DNA of 64,000 nucleotides from Stratiolaelaps scimitus (GCA_019614645.1 JABWDB010000034.1:1736001-1800000); one strand, 5' to 3'. Shown: positions 34,454 to 46,990, counted from the stretch's first letter. The notes: generated by a model from the letters alone, not told the origin. Numbers and translations: made by a program.

Positions 34454-35164
34454 TTAGCCACTTCGGAAGGGGAACACAAGCCGAAAAGCCCTCAGACGGA
34501 AGAAGCCGCGCTCCGACAGGGACACCCCAGAGGACACAAAACACCGGACTGCCTTTAGAGAGAAGCGACCTATAGGTGCTAACCATCTAGCGGCGGTGGC
34601 TGATATCGGCGGCGGCGACGGCGGCAACGACATCGATGCTGGTGGTGGTGGTGGTTTCAAGCCAGGCTTCGAGTTCGCTACCCGGTAGAGGCGGCTGCGA
34701 GTGGCGGCGGCGGCGGTGGCGGCTGTGACGGCGACGGCAAACGGGCGGCCTTCCGTCCGCCCGGGCAGCGGAACGAGGCCGTCGTCCACCGCCGCTTGGG
34801 GTCTGGCAGGCCGACGGTAGAACAAGCAGGCAGACGTAGGCAGAGAGACACACTGAGACACACGGCCAGTGATGGCAGCAGTAGCTGTTGTAGCAGGAGC
34901 CGCAGCAGCGACGGGAGCAGCAGTAGTGTAAGTAGCTTGCGGCCGCGGCGGTGGCGGCGGCGGCGGCGACGCCGCCATGTTGGCCTGCTCATTATGTGGT
35001 CCGCCCATAGCCAAGCTACAACTAGCAGCCAGCTGGCGATAGTCAACGAAGCAGGGGATACAGCGAGCAATCTGGGTAGAGCGGCGTGGACGGGCCGAAC
35101 CGGACGGGACATCGGTGGCGGCAGAAACAGCAACAAAAGCCGAAACGACGAACATACACAGCAA
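34454..35164 (-). other. Low-complexity open frame, possible N-terminal exon
   Basis: A 236-codon frame with MAASPPPPPPP, then Ala/Thr-rich and Pro-rich segments and no fold-like domain. Overlapping open frames on the other strand are nearly as long. Coding status is uncertain. Confidence 0.22.
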
Positions 35165-35176
35165 CGAGAGAGGCAG

Positions 35177-35200
35177 TCAGCCAGCCAGCCAGCCAGCCAC
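35177..35200. repeat. (CAGC)n short tandem repeat
   Basis: Five to six CAGC units. Shorter relatives occur at 18437-18452. Confidence 0.85.
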
Positions 35201-35893
35201 CATCGGCCCGACGAGGACGACAACGATCAGCAGAGACAGCAAGACTTGCGGCTGCGACTATCACCACGACGACTATCCCAACTATCGGCTGCCACTGCCG
35301 TGGCAACTACTTCTGTCTTCGAGTAGACTACTCACCAGCGGATGATATTTGCTACTGTAGCCGATGTAATCGATGCGCTCATAGCGTTCGGCAGTGTTCG
35401 GCAGTGCAGCCGCGCAACGATATTCACAGCGGTGTGAGAGGGGACACGGCGAGTGGCGGATGACAACGGAAAACGCGGCCGACTGCTGCTGTGATGGTCT
35501 TCCTGACCCTGCTGCTGCTGATGTTGGCGACAACGCACTTCGAGTGCCCATTGTAGCTGGGAAGAGTACCATAGATGGGACAGTGTCGTCGGCCTGCCAG
35601 GCCTCAGAGTCAGGTCTAATTGTCAGGCAGCGGAGACAGACAAGTTGGCTTGTTGTTGTTGTTGTTCTAACGCCGCGATTTGATGTTCTGATTGCTCCGT
35701 GATGGTGACGTTCGGACGCCTGAGCTCCACGGTGTGCGTGTGTGTATGTGTGTGTGCTACGATCGTCGTTCGAACGATCGCTGTTGCTGTTAGCGGCGGA
35801 CACGGACGGCAAGCGACGGGACGGAGCGGCCGACTGTCGAGATCCGACTGTCCCCCGGCGAATCTGCAACGGACAGCGGTCCGAGCAACTGTT

Positions 35894-35986
35894 TCTGCTG
35901 CTGCTGCTGCTGGCTGCAGGGTGCCGCGCGCAGCAATTGATAGCAATTGTAGAAGCAGTCGTTAGCTGCTGCTGCTGCTACTGCTC
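35894..35986. repeat. Two CTG runs in the CpG-rich block
   Basis: CTG runs at 35894-35914 and 35965-35986, seven units each at most, about 50 bases apart. Confidence 0.85.
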
Positions 35987-37868
35987 GAACGGCGGCGCTG
36001 AGTCAGTCAGTGATGTCGCTCCGGCTCGCTCCGCCCGGAGCGTCCCGCACAACAGCCGTGTGTGCCCGCTAGCGACGCCCGGGTCTCTCGGTACTGTGGG
36101 TCGTCGCTTTGCTGTGCCGATGCTGCTCGGAGCTCGTACAAGTCCACGCTGCTCATAGTCGTCATCGTTGGTGCTTGCTGCCGGCGCCCTGTTCGCTATT
36201 ACGAGCGCTGGCTGCCTGGCTGGTTGGCTGGCTGTTCCGCCGAACTCTGGCAGCGAACTGGCGAGCGAGGCTGTCTGCGCTGCGAGCACCAGCGAGTAGT
36301 GGGTACGCCCTAAACGCCGAAGCGCGCACAGACGAATGCTCTTTGCCTCACGAGCGAGACCGGCCGAAGCTGAGGCGGCTCTCGCATTAGCGTCGAGAGC
36401 GGCGTTGTCAGCTTGAGCGGTGTTGGATCGCTGGGTCGTTGTTGGCTCGTTGGGTAGCTGGGCTCACTGGCGGGGCCGACGGTCGGCTGACACAACGCCC
36501 GGCCGAGGCCTTGTGTCAGCGCTTCCAGGAACTGCGCGCGGGAGCAGCCCTCCTCGGGAAGCTCGTAAGCGAATCCCGCGCTGGCGTCGCTCCGAGTACC
36601 CCGGTCGATGCCAGGACGCGCGGCCTGCTGCTCCGGCCGTTACAGGCTCGTAGGCTCTGTAGAGGACCGATGATCGGTCGCGTCTTGTTCAAGCCAGGGC
36701 ACACACCGAGACACAGTGACAGGGAGAGAGAGAGAGAAAGAGAATTGTAGTTGTCTGCATAAGATGTGGATGAATAGCGTTGGTACGGATTTCAGGATGA
36801 GGTTTTCAGGGTGGTGGCTGCTGCCGCCGCCGCCACCACCACCCAGGCTAGTCGCTAGCTCAGCCGCGTGCACTGCTCAATACTGTGAGTGGTCTTGTGT
36901 CCCTCATATCGTTTGTATGCAAGTGACAGCCAGATCCCCACTATTGCCCGCTGAGCCGGGACAGATAAATGGCGCCAAGCAAAAGTCTTAACGACACCAA
37001 ACCCCGCATCGGGACGCTTCAAGGGAACGAAGCGGTACTTGACGATATTTGAATGTGTTTCGTTTGTGGACTCATTGGCATTTGCTGCGAGATAGGTTTT
37101 TATTCTATCACTCGGTAGCCATGAGAGGTAGGCATCTGAGGCTGTGTGGCCGTACGGGGCTGGACTCGAACCCAGGTCGTCGCGCCCGCCATTGTGTATC
37201 AAACACGATCGAGCGTGTCCTCATGAGCTCGCATCATGACGCAGACATCGATGTTGTCCTCGACAATACTGAGTGAGGTTTACAACCTCGCGTTGTCAAA
37301 TGTCATCATTACCCGCGATCAGTGACCTCTGAATTTCTTCGAGTGTCCACCTCGTCGATGGCGGATCGCGATGGGTCCCGGCGTCACAGACCCCCACCGC
37401 ACCCCAGGCCGCTCCGTGCCGCCCAGCAAGTCACGCTGGCAGATTTCCACGTTACACCACGCGTTGTCCCGCCTCTTCAGTGCTCAGCAGAGATAAGCAT
37501 CCTGTTGGTTCAGGTCCGAGCGACGATACGAGATCATATCCGAGGCAATCGATTCCACGCCTGACGTCGTCTAGTGTTACACACACACATTACAGGCAAG
37601 ATTGTCGAGGTTGTCGACGGGGTTCTCCTACTTCGCGTGTTATAATGTTTCACCTAAGCGATCGGTGTGGCTCAGTAGAGAGAGGTAGCACCTCCAGATC
37701 TGCCTCCGGTGTTGAACGTCGGTGGTTATCGGGCGTCCCGGGACAGCTCGCACGCAGGTGTCGGCTCGTCCCGAGGGGAAATCGCTCCCGGGGGGAACTC
37801 GGAAGGTCTCGACTCAGGCCGATGCCGATACTGATTCGTACGATGACACCCACAATTGTGCTCGCCGG

Positions 37869-37906
37869 ACACAAGTGCACCAACACAAGTGCACCAACAC
37901 AAGTGC
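37869..37906 (+). repeat. Minisatellite, 14-bp unit
   Basis: ACAAGTGCACCAAC repeated almost three times in tandem. Confidence 0.88.
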
Positions 37907-39141
37907 GCCTCCGATAGACCTACGCAGTGAACATTTCTGCTAGCGGTTGATGGTGCTGTGCCGGCCGACGTCGTCACCGCCGCGACCGCTGTTGCCACTG
38001 CAGCCGTCGGTCAGCCATTGGGCTGTGTGTTTGTTCGCCAACGTCATTCGTCGACGCCAGCCGTTGCGCAACCCGTCATATCTGCCGCATCGGCTGATAG
38101 AAGACATAGACACAGCTCTCCTTTATCCCGCTGCCTGCTATTCAGCTGCGCTGTTCCGCCTCTCTCGAAATGTCATTATGGCTAAGCGTGAGTGGCCTGC
38201 TTTGGGTATGCTAGTATCTCTGTGTGTGTGTGCGCGTAACGCTGGCTGCGTTGTCTGTGAGCTGCTGCCGTGCGCCATTTGCATTATTGCCACTTGTCTA
38301 ATACTTGGCCGACGAGCACTCCGACCGTCGCGGTGGCCTTCGCGCTGAATTTCAGCGTTTGATACATGTTGTGTTGTTTACGAGGTTTTACTGAATACGA
38401 TAGCGTAGGGGGCATGCCAAATCTAGAATAGGCCGAGAAAGCCTGCGGAAATCTCTCAGGGTGGATGAACGCGTCCGACAACCTTTCCTATGGGCTGGCA
38501 AGCTCTGTTCAGCCGCACATGTGGATGCGGTCCAATGCATATGACGATGGCTGTCTGCATTCTACAGCGAGTGTGGGGTCTCAATCAAGTTTAATAACCC
38601 TCCTCCCCCAAGAACAGAGAGAAACATGGGACTTCACCGAAATCGGTCTGAACGTGATAACGCCACGTACCTGCCACAATATATTTGTGTCGCGTGCACC
38701 TTGCACGCATTGTCTATATCGTCGAATGCTGTGACCACTCGGCGAATCCGTCACGAGAACTAGGGCTGACGTGGATAACTTCTACACACATATTCTAGCG
38801 CCGATTACAGATACTCTCCATGCATCGATTTTATTACTAGGCCAACTAAGTGTCGCGTCGTTCACCCATCGCTGTTTGGCCATCTAAATAAATTGACATT
38901 TTATTGCGTCACGCTGCACGCCGGCGGACAACGTCGCCACCGCCGCCGCCGCTTGCTTTGACTTCTGCTAGCTTTTGTTTTGATGATAACTTCAAATGAC
39001 TCCCAGCAGCAGTTGACCATTGCAAGGGCAAATCGAATTTCTTAGCCAAAACGAACACGAACGAACGGATTGAACAACGACTCTGCCTCGATGAAATACA
39101 GCCCGTTCGAATCAACAACATGAATAATGACAAACAGCTCC

Positions 39142-39142
39142 A

Positions 39143-39177
<35 letters not shown>

Positions 39178-39178
39178 T
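39142..39178. repeat. (AC)n(AG)n compound microsatellite
   Basis: Nine AC units run directly into nine AG units. Confidence 0.95.
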
Positions 39179-40329
39179 GTCTTTGACTGCATGAAATGCT
39201 CGAGTTCCCCTTGTGCTTGACTGTTTCGACAGAAGGAATTAATTAAAAAAATGCAGCTTTTAATGCCGTATTATCGCGTGCACCATTGAAGTCGATTTCG
39301 AAGCGGACTTCACGAGATGTTCCTCTCACACCGCAATTCCTCTATGAATTAGTCAGCCAGAAAGGCTGGTGGACTAAATAAATAAAGCAGTGCGCAAATA
39401 TGAACTATCGCCCATGGCGAGTCAGCGGTTATTATACACCCAGAGTATCAGACATAATAATAATAATAATAATAACAATTGATATCAAATACCCTGTTTG
39501 TTACAGTGATTAATGAAGCGATTCTCAACAAAATCATAGCCGACGTCACAACACGCTTCGAAAAAATATTGGCCATGTTCTATAACGATCCTACATAAGA
39601 AAAATCTTTGGGTAATTTTTTTTTTTCACTCGCTCCTACAGTCGAACGCCTTTCATGATCATAGCCTAGCATAGTAATCAATTAATTATGCCATAATAAT
39701 TGATAGCTTGTACTTAATCGTTAAAGTGCCAAGGGACTTATAATGTAACCGACGACGTATTTAGTGGCCGGTAAAAATGTGGCGTCTCTGAATTTTACCG
39801 AGATTCCGATTAGAACCTTTCTTACCTCCAAGTCGCTCTGCTCTGTCCGTTCTCTTCTATAATGATGAAATGTTTCTGGACTGCCAGCAGGAAAAAGTAT
39901 AGTGAGTTTGACTACAATAAGCTATTGTGGCTGACTCGGAATCGTTCGTAATGTGAGATGGACATCTTTGTTCATTTAAAAAATGCATGCTTCTTCAGCC
40001 TGACGATAGTTACTGCGAAAGTTTTCTGGTGGCGGCTAGCTGCGCTAATTACTGCTCAGATGGGTTAAGGACAACCGGATTAACATCGGTCTAAATCGTG
40101 GCAGGCCCCAGCATGACATAACACGACCCCGACCCGCGGGTGATACGACGTTTGTTGCCCGTGACGTTGTTTTTTTCTGTGATTTTTGAACCTAAACAGG
40201 AGCCTCAGCAGGAGCCTAACAATGTATTTATAAAAAACAAAACCCTGGAAATCCAGCCTGGAAAAGAGAAGGAAATTGACGCGCCAAACGATTGTCTCTA
40301 TATTATCGCCAAATTTTGTTGAAACGAAC

Positions 40330-40410
40330 GTGCCAGCATCGAGTGTACAATCGTCGTGCCAGCATCGAGTGTACAATGTATCAATTTCGAGTGTACAATC
40401 GTCAACTGGA
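40330..40410 (+). repeat. Minisatellite, about 26-bp unit
   Basis: GTGCCAGCATCGAGTGTACA occurs twice in tandem. A third unit keeps only TCGAGTGTACAATCGTC. Confidence 0.88.
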
Positions 40411-41398
40411 ACTGCTTTGGGCTGCATTGGAGATTCTATGCGCCAGAAAACTGTACCCCTGCCTGCTCTGTTAACGATGGTCGATACAGCGCTCGTTTAT
40501 GACCTCATTCAGGATTGAACACTGAGGCTGATTCGTGGCTGATTACTACGTTAGCTAGGAGAAAAGGTGATTGCAAGGGATCGTTGATGTTCACCGAAAG
40601 CTGCACATGAGCTTACGATCGGCTGGGCGGTTGGGGGGGGAGGGTCATTTGATTCGTGGGATGAAGGTTCTAGTCATTTTGTGCAGGTTTGATCAAATCT
40701 GTTCACCTCGCAACAGGTTGCAACAGTTGCGGAAATTGACATACAGTGCCTAGCTATCGACCAATGCGGGCCATCGCTGTGTTGCCGGGTTGTCGAAAAA
40801 TCAAACAATCAATCAGATGCGTCGTCATTAAAGGGTGAACATGGTACCAGCTTGTGTTGTGCCGTTAACGCGGATGTCGTTAACTCGAGAGAAATCGAGT
40901 CATGAGACGTATCATACCACCGAGATATCTACGATAGGGACTATGTCTGCATTTTTTCCCTCATGCTCGGCTGTCCCGGATTAGCGAGCAAAGTGACCAT
41001 GCGCCACAACAAGAGAGAGGTCTTGCTATGGTACTTCACAGGGTCATTTCTGTAGTCTATCGAAATCGATGGATTACTAGTAGGCGATCCAGTAAGGTGG
41101 CGGAGGCACTATACAGACGTTTTAGAAATTCTAACCCAGAAATTTCGGGTCTCCCGGGGTCGAACCATCGGGTTGGACAGCTCCGCAGCCGATTCCAAAT
41201 GTCGACAATATGTAGGTACAAATATAATCGTCTCATGTGCCACGTGTACGAGAGTCACGCAAGAACCGCCACCGGCGGGAACCGTGGCGAATACCGGTCA
41301 GCATAGTATTATGCGGCGGAGGGACAGGGATTGAAGCTGTTCTTCAGAAACGCGCGACATTTCGCGGCTAAAATTTCCAACTTAAAGTCCTAGCTACC

Positions 41399-41530
41399 GA
41401 AGGTAAGGTAAGGTAAGGCTTTATTGATTTATTAACGGAACTGCATAGAATGCTTAAGTTCTCTTATGTGTCCTGCAACGGGATTCGAACCTGCGGCCTC
41501 TGGCTTTTTACAGCCAGAGACTCAGCCGCC
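41399..41530 (-). repeat. SINE-like element (family A), most complete copy
   Basis: On the - strand: GGCGGCTGAG, an anticodon-arm-like CTGGCTGTAAAAAGCCAG, a B-box-like GGTTCGAATCCCGTTG, then a non-tRNA body (ACATAAGAGAACTTAAGC) and the 3' end TTAATAAATCAATAAAGCC followed by TTACC repeats. The anticodon loop resembles tRNA-Tyr (GTA). The layout (tRNA head, body, simple-repeat tail) is that of a tRNA-derived SINE. Related copies lie at 10803, 15455, 21816, 47540, 47860 and 53058, with tail only at 19824. Confidence 0.8.
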
Positions 41531-41928
41531 CATATGATCGGATATCGTCGGTTTCTGCGCCTTTGACTGATGATCATTATTGCTACTTACTATTCTACCT
41601 GTATTGTAATATAGCAGATACTAAAACTGTGTCTTTCATCCTGGTAGTCAGACTAGCCTGGAGACTCAGCTGGATAGGTCGTTGTCGCTCATCGTACCGT
41701 GACACGGCTCGAAGAGAATTCGCTAGATTTCATCCAAACTCTTGGTGCTTGGTGATTGTGCACCAGGACATCTACACCGGGGCAATATCCAAAGCAAATG
41801 CAACGCTATGAACTATATTAACGTCATATTAGGATAACAACGTCGAAAAGCGTAATGGGACTGCGAAACACGCACTACGAGATACGTTAGTACATTACCA
41901 AGATCGTTCGGTTACCGTTCTACCGAAA

Positions 41929-41986
41929 CCCCCTGGTCGAGTATTGACATATTACCCCGGGGTTCTTGCTGTTCTCGACCAGGGGG
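41929..41986. repeat. Hairpin with perfect 13-bp stem
   Basis: CCCCCTGGTCGAG (41929-41941) and its exact reverse complement (41974-41986) enclose 32 bases that themselves contain CCCCGGGG. Confidence 0.92.
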
Positions 41987-41994
41987 ATCACTGC

Positions 41995-42020
41995 AGCTGG
42001 GCCACTATAGTGGCCCAGCT
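41995..42020. repeat. Perfect 26-bp palindrome
   Basis: AGCTGGGCCACTA followed directly by its reverse complement, only eight bases after the preceding hairpin. Confidence 0.95.
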
Positions 42021-43053
42021 CTTTATGAGCTTCAGCCAAGATTCTAGCTAAATATATGTATACACGCCAACGAGACAGTCGAGGTACGTTGTTAGATTTG
42101 AGAAAGAAATGAAGGGACGAACGATATACACAATGAGTCACCAGCCCACCCCGGTGTCTTAGTGTCTAAATATCCAGAGTGATTTGTGGTATACCCATCG
42201 AAGAGCGGCCATGCTTGTGTGCACGAATAGAGTGAGGTGGCCGGCCAATGAGAGCGAAATCTCGGTGTAGCCACAGATACAGTGGATATTCGAAGCGGCC
42301 GCTGCAGGCAAGTTTGGCAAACGCCGACGAACGCTGGCTTGAGGTGGATCATTGCCATACGTTGGGGGGGGGGGGTGAGTTCGATTACAGCTTTCAGATC
42401 CGAGCATACGGGTGAAGTTGAGTCGTTGAAGAGTTGGACAGTTCGAGTCTGTTACATCTATAGGAGTTATAGAACTTCGTGGTTTACGGAGCTCATGCCG
42501 TTTGGTTGTGGCAATAATAAATGGATTACTGTTTAGTATAAAAATCGCTCGAATGTTTGTCTCTCTCGCGCGTGATTCAAGGGTCGCAAGCTGTTCCGTT
42601 GACATTTTGGCGCCGGACGACAACTGCCGTAGCCACCAGAACTGCGCGACGGTCTCACCAGTTAGACTTGTCAGGCACCTGAACGCGAGAAGTAGTCCGA
42701 GAGGGAATGTGTGAGCGCCTATGTAAATATATCATTATTATTATTCTTATTATTATTATTATTACTATAATGCCGCACGCGTCTGCATAATGCGATGTGC
42801 ACGAATCATGCAGCGTGATCACTCCTCTCACGTTGTTACCAGGCCCGTCGAAACAACATGGCACACGATAGCAATCATTCGAGCATTATTCCACGTCACT
42901 ACCCCGTGCTGGACATTATTAATCGGTTGGCAGAAAAGTTGACTGACAGTTCATAATTATATAACGCCGATCGACAGTCATTCGTTTGCCCATAATGTTT
43001 CAAACAAATGAAATGTATGTCTCTCATTTGCCTACTCTCTCTCTCTATATATA

Positions 43054-43109
<56 letters not shown>

Positions 43110-43910
43110 CATACCTAGATAGACTACTTAGGCTCTCTAGCAAACGTTAAGCGCATATTACATTTCGTAACAAATTAGACAATTAAAATAGAGACAAAGT
43201 TATTTCAGGGGAACCGCACACATTGGCTAAAATCTGAAAGCGCTGGTTGGAATTTTAAGGAAAATTCGTCGTCCTCGAAGAAAAGCGTCTCAGAATAACC
43301 TGTAACTCTACCGGCGCCATAACGCATTAGCTTGGTAGCTTGCAATTACCTCTCTCTCTCTTACTACTAAATTTTCACAGGTACAACAAGTCCTGTTGTT
43401 GATTATGATTGCATATTATATAGATAACTATAATATGCGGGGTCGATGAGTAAATAGAGAATCAAGAGGATTCGAGCCGAAATTTAGTGAAAAATTGCAA
43501 AGTATTTGTGTAAGTGAAATCTGTTACAGCTTCGATACTCGAGGTTGTGCACCTCCGCGGAAACATGTCCAAAAATTATTACAGAAATGATATTTGTTAG
43601 CCAGGAGGATGTGCACAATTTCTGTGTAGTCTTGCGAACCAGGTAAACTGCTTGTTTTCAGCGACCACCATCGAAGAATAACCCCAAAGCATGGACACGA
43701 GACGGCTCAAGAACACAATGACCACAGCCTCTGTTTGACCAAACAACGGCCGCAGCGAACAGCAACAGCAGCCCTCCCCTTCCTCCCGTACCACCATTCG
43801 TTTAATAATCGTCTTCTTTCGAGCCTCGACTCTCAGCCTTAGCATTTAACGTCCACGGTATTGCATAGTTGCATTGCTTCATAAGGCGCGCCTCCCTTGA
43901 ACGCAAATGT
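42021..43910. other. No supportable gene
   Basis: Short open frames, an ATT run (42733-42766), a long CT/TA run (43028-43109) and a poly-G tract at 42364-42374. No splice-supported coding sequence seen. Confidence 0.5.
43035..43109. repeat. (TA)n microsatellite
   Basis: About 37 TA units with one TTT interruption, preceded by a CT run. Confidence 0.96.
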
Positions 43911-44014
43911 TCAACGGGCGGGGATTGTACCGCCGTGGGTGCACTAAAGTGTTGCACCCCTGGTTGCAAGGCAGGCCCATACGACGACCGCGGCAGGCCA
44001 CCCCCGGGGGTGAT
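43911..44014 (-). repeat. tRNA-Ala-like repeat (family C), copy 1
   Basis: On the - strand: GGGCCTGCCTTGCAACCAGG has an anticodon-loop-like CTTGCAA (TGC, Ala). It is followed by a B-box-like GGTACAATCCCCG. It matches the copy at 58455 through TTGCAAGGCAGGC and flanking bases. The acceptor ends do not pair, so it is a repeat or pseudo-tRNA, not a tRNA gene. Confidence 0.55.
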
Positions 44015-44520
44015 TCGATTACGTTTTAATCTGTCCAACATCCGACTGAGATTCAATCCCCCCAATTGACCAAGGGAGTCGAGTCGGCGGATCCGTGACG
44101 AAGGTTCGCTTGCGAGTATCTCCAATGGAGGTTTCCATGGGACAAGCGGACAGGGAACGTTGAGTTTGGTCTCAAAAGCATTTTTGGCGAAGGTGACGCG
44201 GTTCCGAGCTGCCTCGGCGAGCGATACTTTTTGTCAGATTGAGCAAAACCAATATTTGATATAAGATATTGAACAATATTTCAATCGGTGATGACAATTC
44301 GCTTGATATTGATGCGATGTTCTTAATCACCATTTCGACCTGCAGCAGCAGACGCTATTGAAGATCTCTGCGACGTCGTGTGGATGACGTGGTTCGCCGG
44401 TTAGTCCAATGCGGGCATTCTTGTGGTATAACACGGAAAATAACACGTCACGCAGTCACATAGAAATATCTATGATGAACAGATTTATTCCTCAACGTGA
44501 AATAAATAATAAAAAGTAGT
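44015..44520. other. No supportable gene
   Basis: Ordinary mixed sequence between two repeat copies; no open frame, splice site pair or repeat worth naming. Confidence 0.5.
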
Positions 44521-44522
44521 AA

Positions 44523-44648
44523 TAATAAGATTGTTGTTGAGCTGTTCCCCTATCTGACCTGGCCTCAGCTCTTAACCTTTTAGGTATTACGATGAGGACC
44601 TGTCGGGGCCGCCTTTGCTTGGTCTCTTTCTTACTAATAAGATTGTTG
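44523..44648 (-). repeat. Retroposon copy (family B) with 14-bp target-site duplication
   Basis: A 98-bp insert (44537-44634), reversed relative to the copy at 21250, flanked by the exact 14-bp repeat TAATAAGATTGTTG (44523-44536 and 44635-44648). It keeps GGTTAAGAGCTGAGGCC and GGCCCCGACAGGTCCTC. The 3' end is shortened, apparently by deletion between two CAGCT motifs. Confidence 0.88.
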
Positions 44649-44732
44649 ACTCACCCCTGGTACAGGGTGAAACGAGTTGCCGACTTCAATAGTGTTTAGT
44701 TGTCAACATCGAACAAAACTAATACAAAATCG

Positions 44733-44735
<3 letters not shown>

Positions 44736-44782
<47 letters not shown>
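44736..44782. repeat. (TA)n microsatellite
   Basis: About 23 uninterrupted TA units. Confidence 0.97.
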
Positions 44783-44786
<4 letters not shown>

Positions 44787-46103
44787 TCATTAGGCTTGCT
44801 TCGGTGCAAACCGATTGACAAAGACAGAAGAGCGCCTTTCAACTTCTCATCTTATTTTCCTAATTCGGATAAGTGATCATAGCTTATAGTTACGCGGCAG
44901 CTCTGTCACTAAAGGCAGTCAGAGAGAGCACAAGCTAAACAGCTCGAGGGGACGTTTCTTCGAGGTTTATTGGACGCTCCTTGGAACTGTTTATTGTTTG
45001 TCTCTGTCGAATTCGATGAGCAGTGCTACCGAACGGTAGCAAGCGTTTTTACGTGGTACACCCTGACGTACGAACTAATCATCTCCCATCTGCTATCTCC
45101 GTTGTGTGGCATCATAGTATCAAAGTAGAGCGTCAACGTTCCCCGTTTTGCTACCGCCCATCGACTTTGTTCGCTCTCGTCCGCGTCACATGAGCGTCAA
45201 TGCTTTGCGACCGTCATTCGTCACTCCGGCAGGCACCAATCGAGAATCCAGGGTAGTTCATTCAGGCCAGGTGCGGACGAGACCTCACACAAGATGACCT
45301 GTGATGGATAACGACTTTATTACTCTACCGAGCGATGTTTCGACTCGAACCCTTCACAAAGCTGGGGTACCACCATAGTCGCTAGTAGTAGTGGTAGTAG
45401 CAGCAGTAGTCTTCCTGAGTCGGATAGTCAAGACAGAAGTTTACGAGAAGTAGTAAAGTTTCTCTCTTTTTCCTATCTTTCTTTCTTAGTTCTTCGATCC
45501 GAAGATAATCAACATGCTTGATGAATGCCGGACATCCGAGCAGATACATGGATCATACGAAACGAATTTTCTACCACCACTCGAACTTTTTTTTTACCAC
45601 CAAACGAATTTTCTGTCACCAAACGAATTTTTTTAACCGCCAAATAAATTTTCTACCACCAAGCCGCAAATAAATTAACTCCATAATGATCGACGACCGC
45701 TTCTCCAACGCCAGAGGCGCATCAAATCCCGCTTATTGTGCCTCCTGGTCACCATGTTGTCGTGATTAGTTATTATTTTCGAATTGACAAAAAATAATCA
45801 GAATTATAAGTGATCTCATTAGAATGTTAATACAATATAAATATATTATTAATAGTGTTATCATTATTATTATTATTATTATTATTATTAGTATTCTTAT
45901 TGTTCTCAATTCGAATGCGCCTATATGAACCAAGAGGGGTCGGCAGAATGATGTGAATAAATTATTGCTGAAGACATAATAACAGCATTAGAATGCGAAA
46001 AAAATATTTTTATGCAAGCATCGATAGCAGTGTTGTTTGCAGAGATAAACAAAGCCGGGCATAATGCCAGATAGGCCTAACGTGAGAAAGTACATTGAGA
46101 CAG

Positions 46104-46141
<38 letters not shown>

Positions 46142-46560
46142 ATTTGATCTCTGACTTTGTGAAGGTTGAAATAAGCGAAGGCTTTCGCGGTCAATCGAAT
46201 CAATTTAGCACAATACTTTGATAGCATATCATAACAATATTAATTAAATGCCAAACACACCCGCGTAAATGCTTGAAGGCAGCGTACACCTACGGCCTTG
46301 CGAGACGTCGTTTACCATATCGACGTCGAGGCGTCTGCGCGTCACGAGACCATGCCCGCCTCGATTCGCGAGTGAGCCTCTGTAGTGATCGTTGGAAACC
46401 TCAGGCAATGGCCATTTCGTTCAGGGCTCTCTTCAACTCTCCCACTTCTCCGAAAGCAGCGTTTACAGACGATGTGTGACATACTGTAGATGACGGCCTA
46501 CAAGCAGCCGACTGTGGTCACAACCAGTCACACACGATCCCGATCGGATCCGACCTGCCA
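44783..46560. other. No supportable gene
   Basis: Includes a degenerate tandem repeat (45558-45680), an ATT run (45861-45891) and a TA run (46105-46139). No coding exon is supported. Confidence 0.5.
45558..45680 (+). repeat. Degenerate tandem repeat, about 23-30-bp unit
   Basis: Four to five units of (A)ACGAATTTTCTACCACCA with variable T tracts and changes to CAAATAAATTTTC. Confidence 0.8.
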
Positions 46561-46900
46561 GAACTAGCGCGGCTGGCGGCTCTCTATGTCTCTATGGAGA
46601 TACCCGCCAAACCGGAGCGGGATTCGGCGCTGCCCATTGTGGCGCTACGGCGAGCTCGACGATTGGCCGACGCCGTCGGCTGTGGGGTCCAGCTCGACCA
46701 ATCACGGCCGGCCGTTCGACCCTCACTATCGAGAGCCCGCGCAGAGCTGATGGATCACAGCGATGAGAACGAACGCAGGCTACCACCACCAAGCGCTGTT
46801 GGCGGAGTGGACCCCCAATGAGAGGGCGCACCCCGGGGGCCGGGGGGGGGAGACAGGTTATGACGAGAACAACGGAAGTCGTGTGTGTACCAATGCTACA
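46561..46900. other. Small GC-rich island, possible promoter
   Basis: CpG-rich, with CCAAT-type motifs in both orientations (GATTGGCC, CCAATCACG) near 46660-46710. Open frames run on both strands, with no recognised product. Confidence 0.3.
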
Positions 46901-46929
46901 AGTATGAATAAACAACGCAGCCGTTGACA

Positions 46930-46990
46930 ATATTAATAATAATAATATAATAATTACTATTATTATAATTATTATTATTATTATTATTAT
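46930..46990. repeat. (AAT/ATT)n imperfect palindromic microsatellite
   Basis: AAT units followed by ATT units, able to pair with each other. Confidence 0.9.

Larger units (their letters stand above)
34335..36730. other. GC/CpG-rich block, probable promoter or first-exon region
   Basis: Dense CpG, runs of CGG (34935-34975), CAG/CTG and GT. Several frames on both strands stay open for 100-230 codons because stop codons are rare at this composition, so length is no proof of coding. One - strand frame (34454-35164) has an ATG in excellent context near 34980 (CCAACATGGCGG) followed by poly-Pro and Ala-rich sequence. It could be the N-terminus of a regulatory protein. I cannot name a gene. Confidence 0.45.
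36731..41395. other. No supportable gene
   Basis: Moderate to low GC with short open frames only. Contains a 14-bp minisatellite (37869-37906), AC/AG runs (39142-39178), an AAT run (39454-39475), a 26-bp minisatellite (40330-40410) and a possible tRNA-like remnant on the - strand around 37145-37215 (B-box-like GGGTTCGAGTCC). Confidence 0.5.

Noticed and set aside
34796..35326. Long + strand open frame in the GC-rich block (176 codons, Arg/Ser-rich)
   Set aside because: Overlaps equally long frames on both strands and is made of triplet-repeat translation. No domain or splice support.
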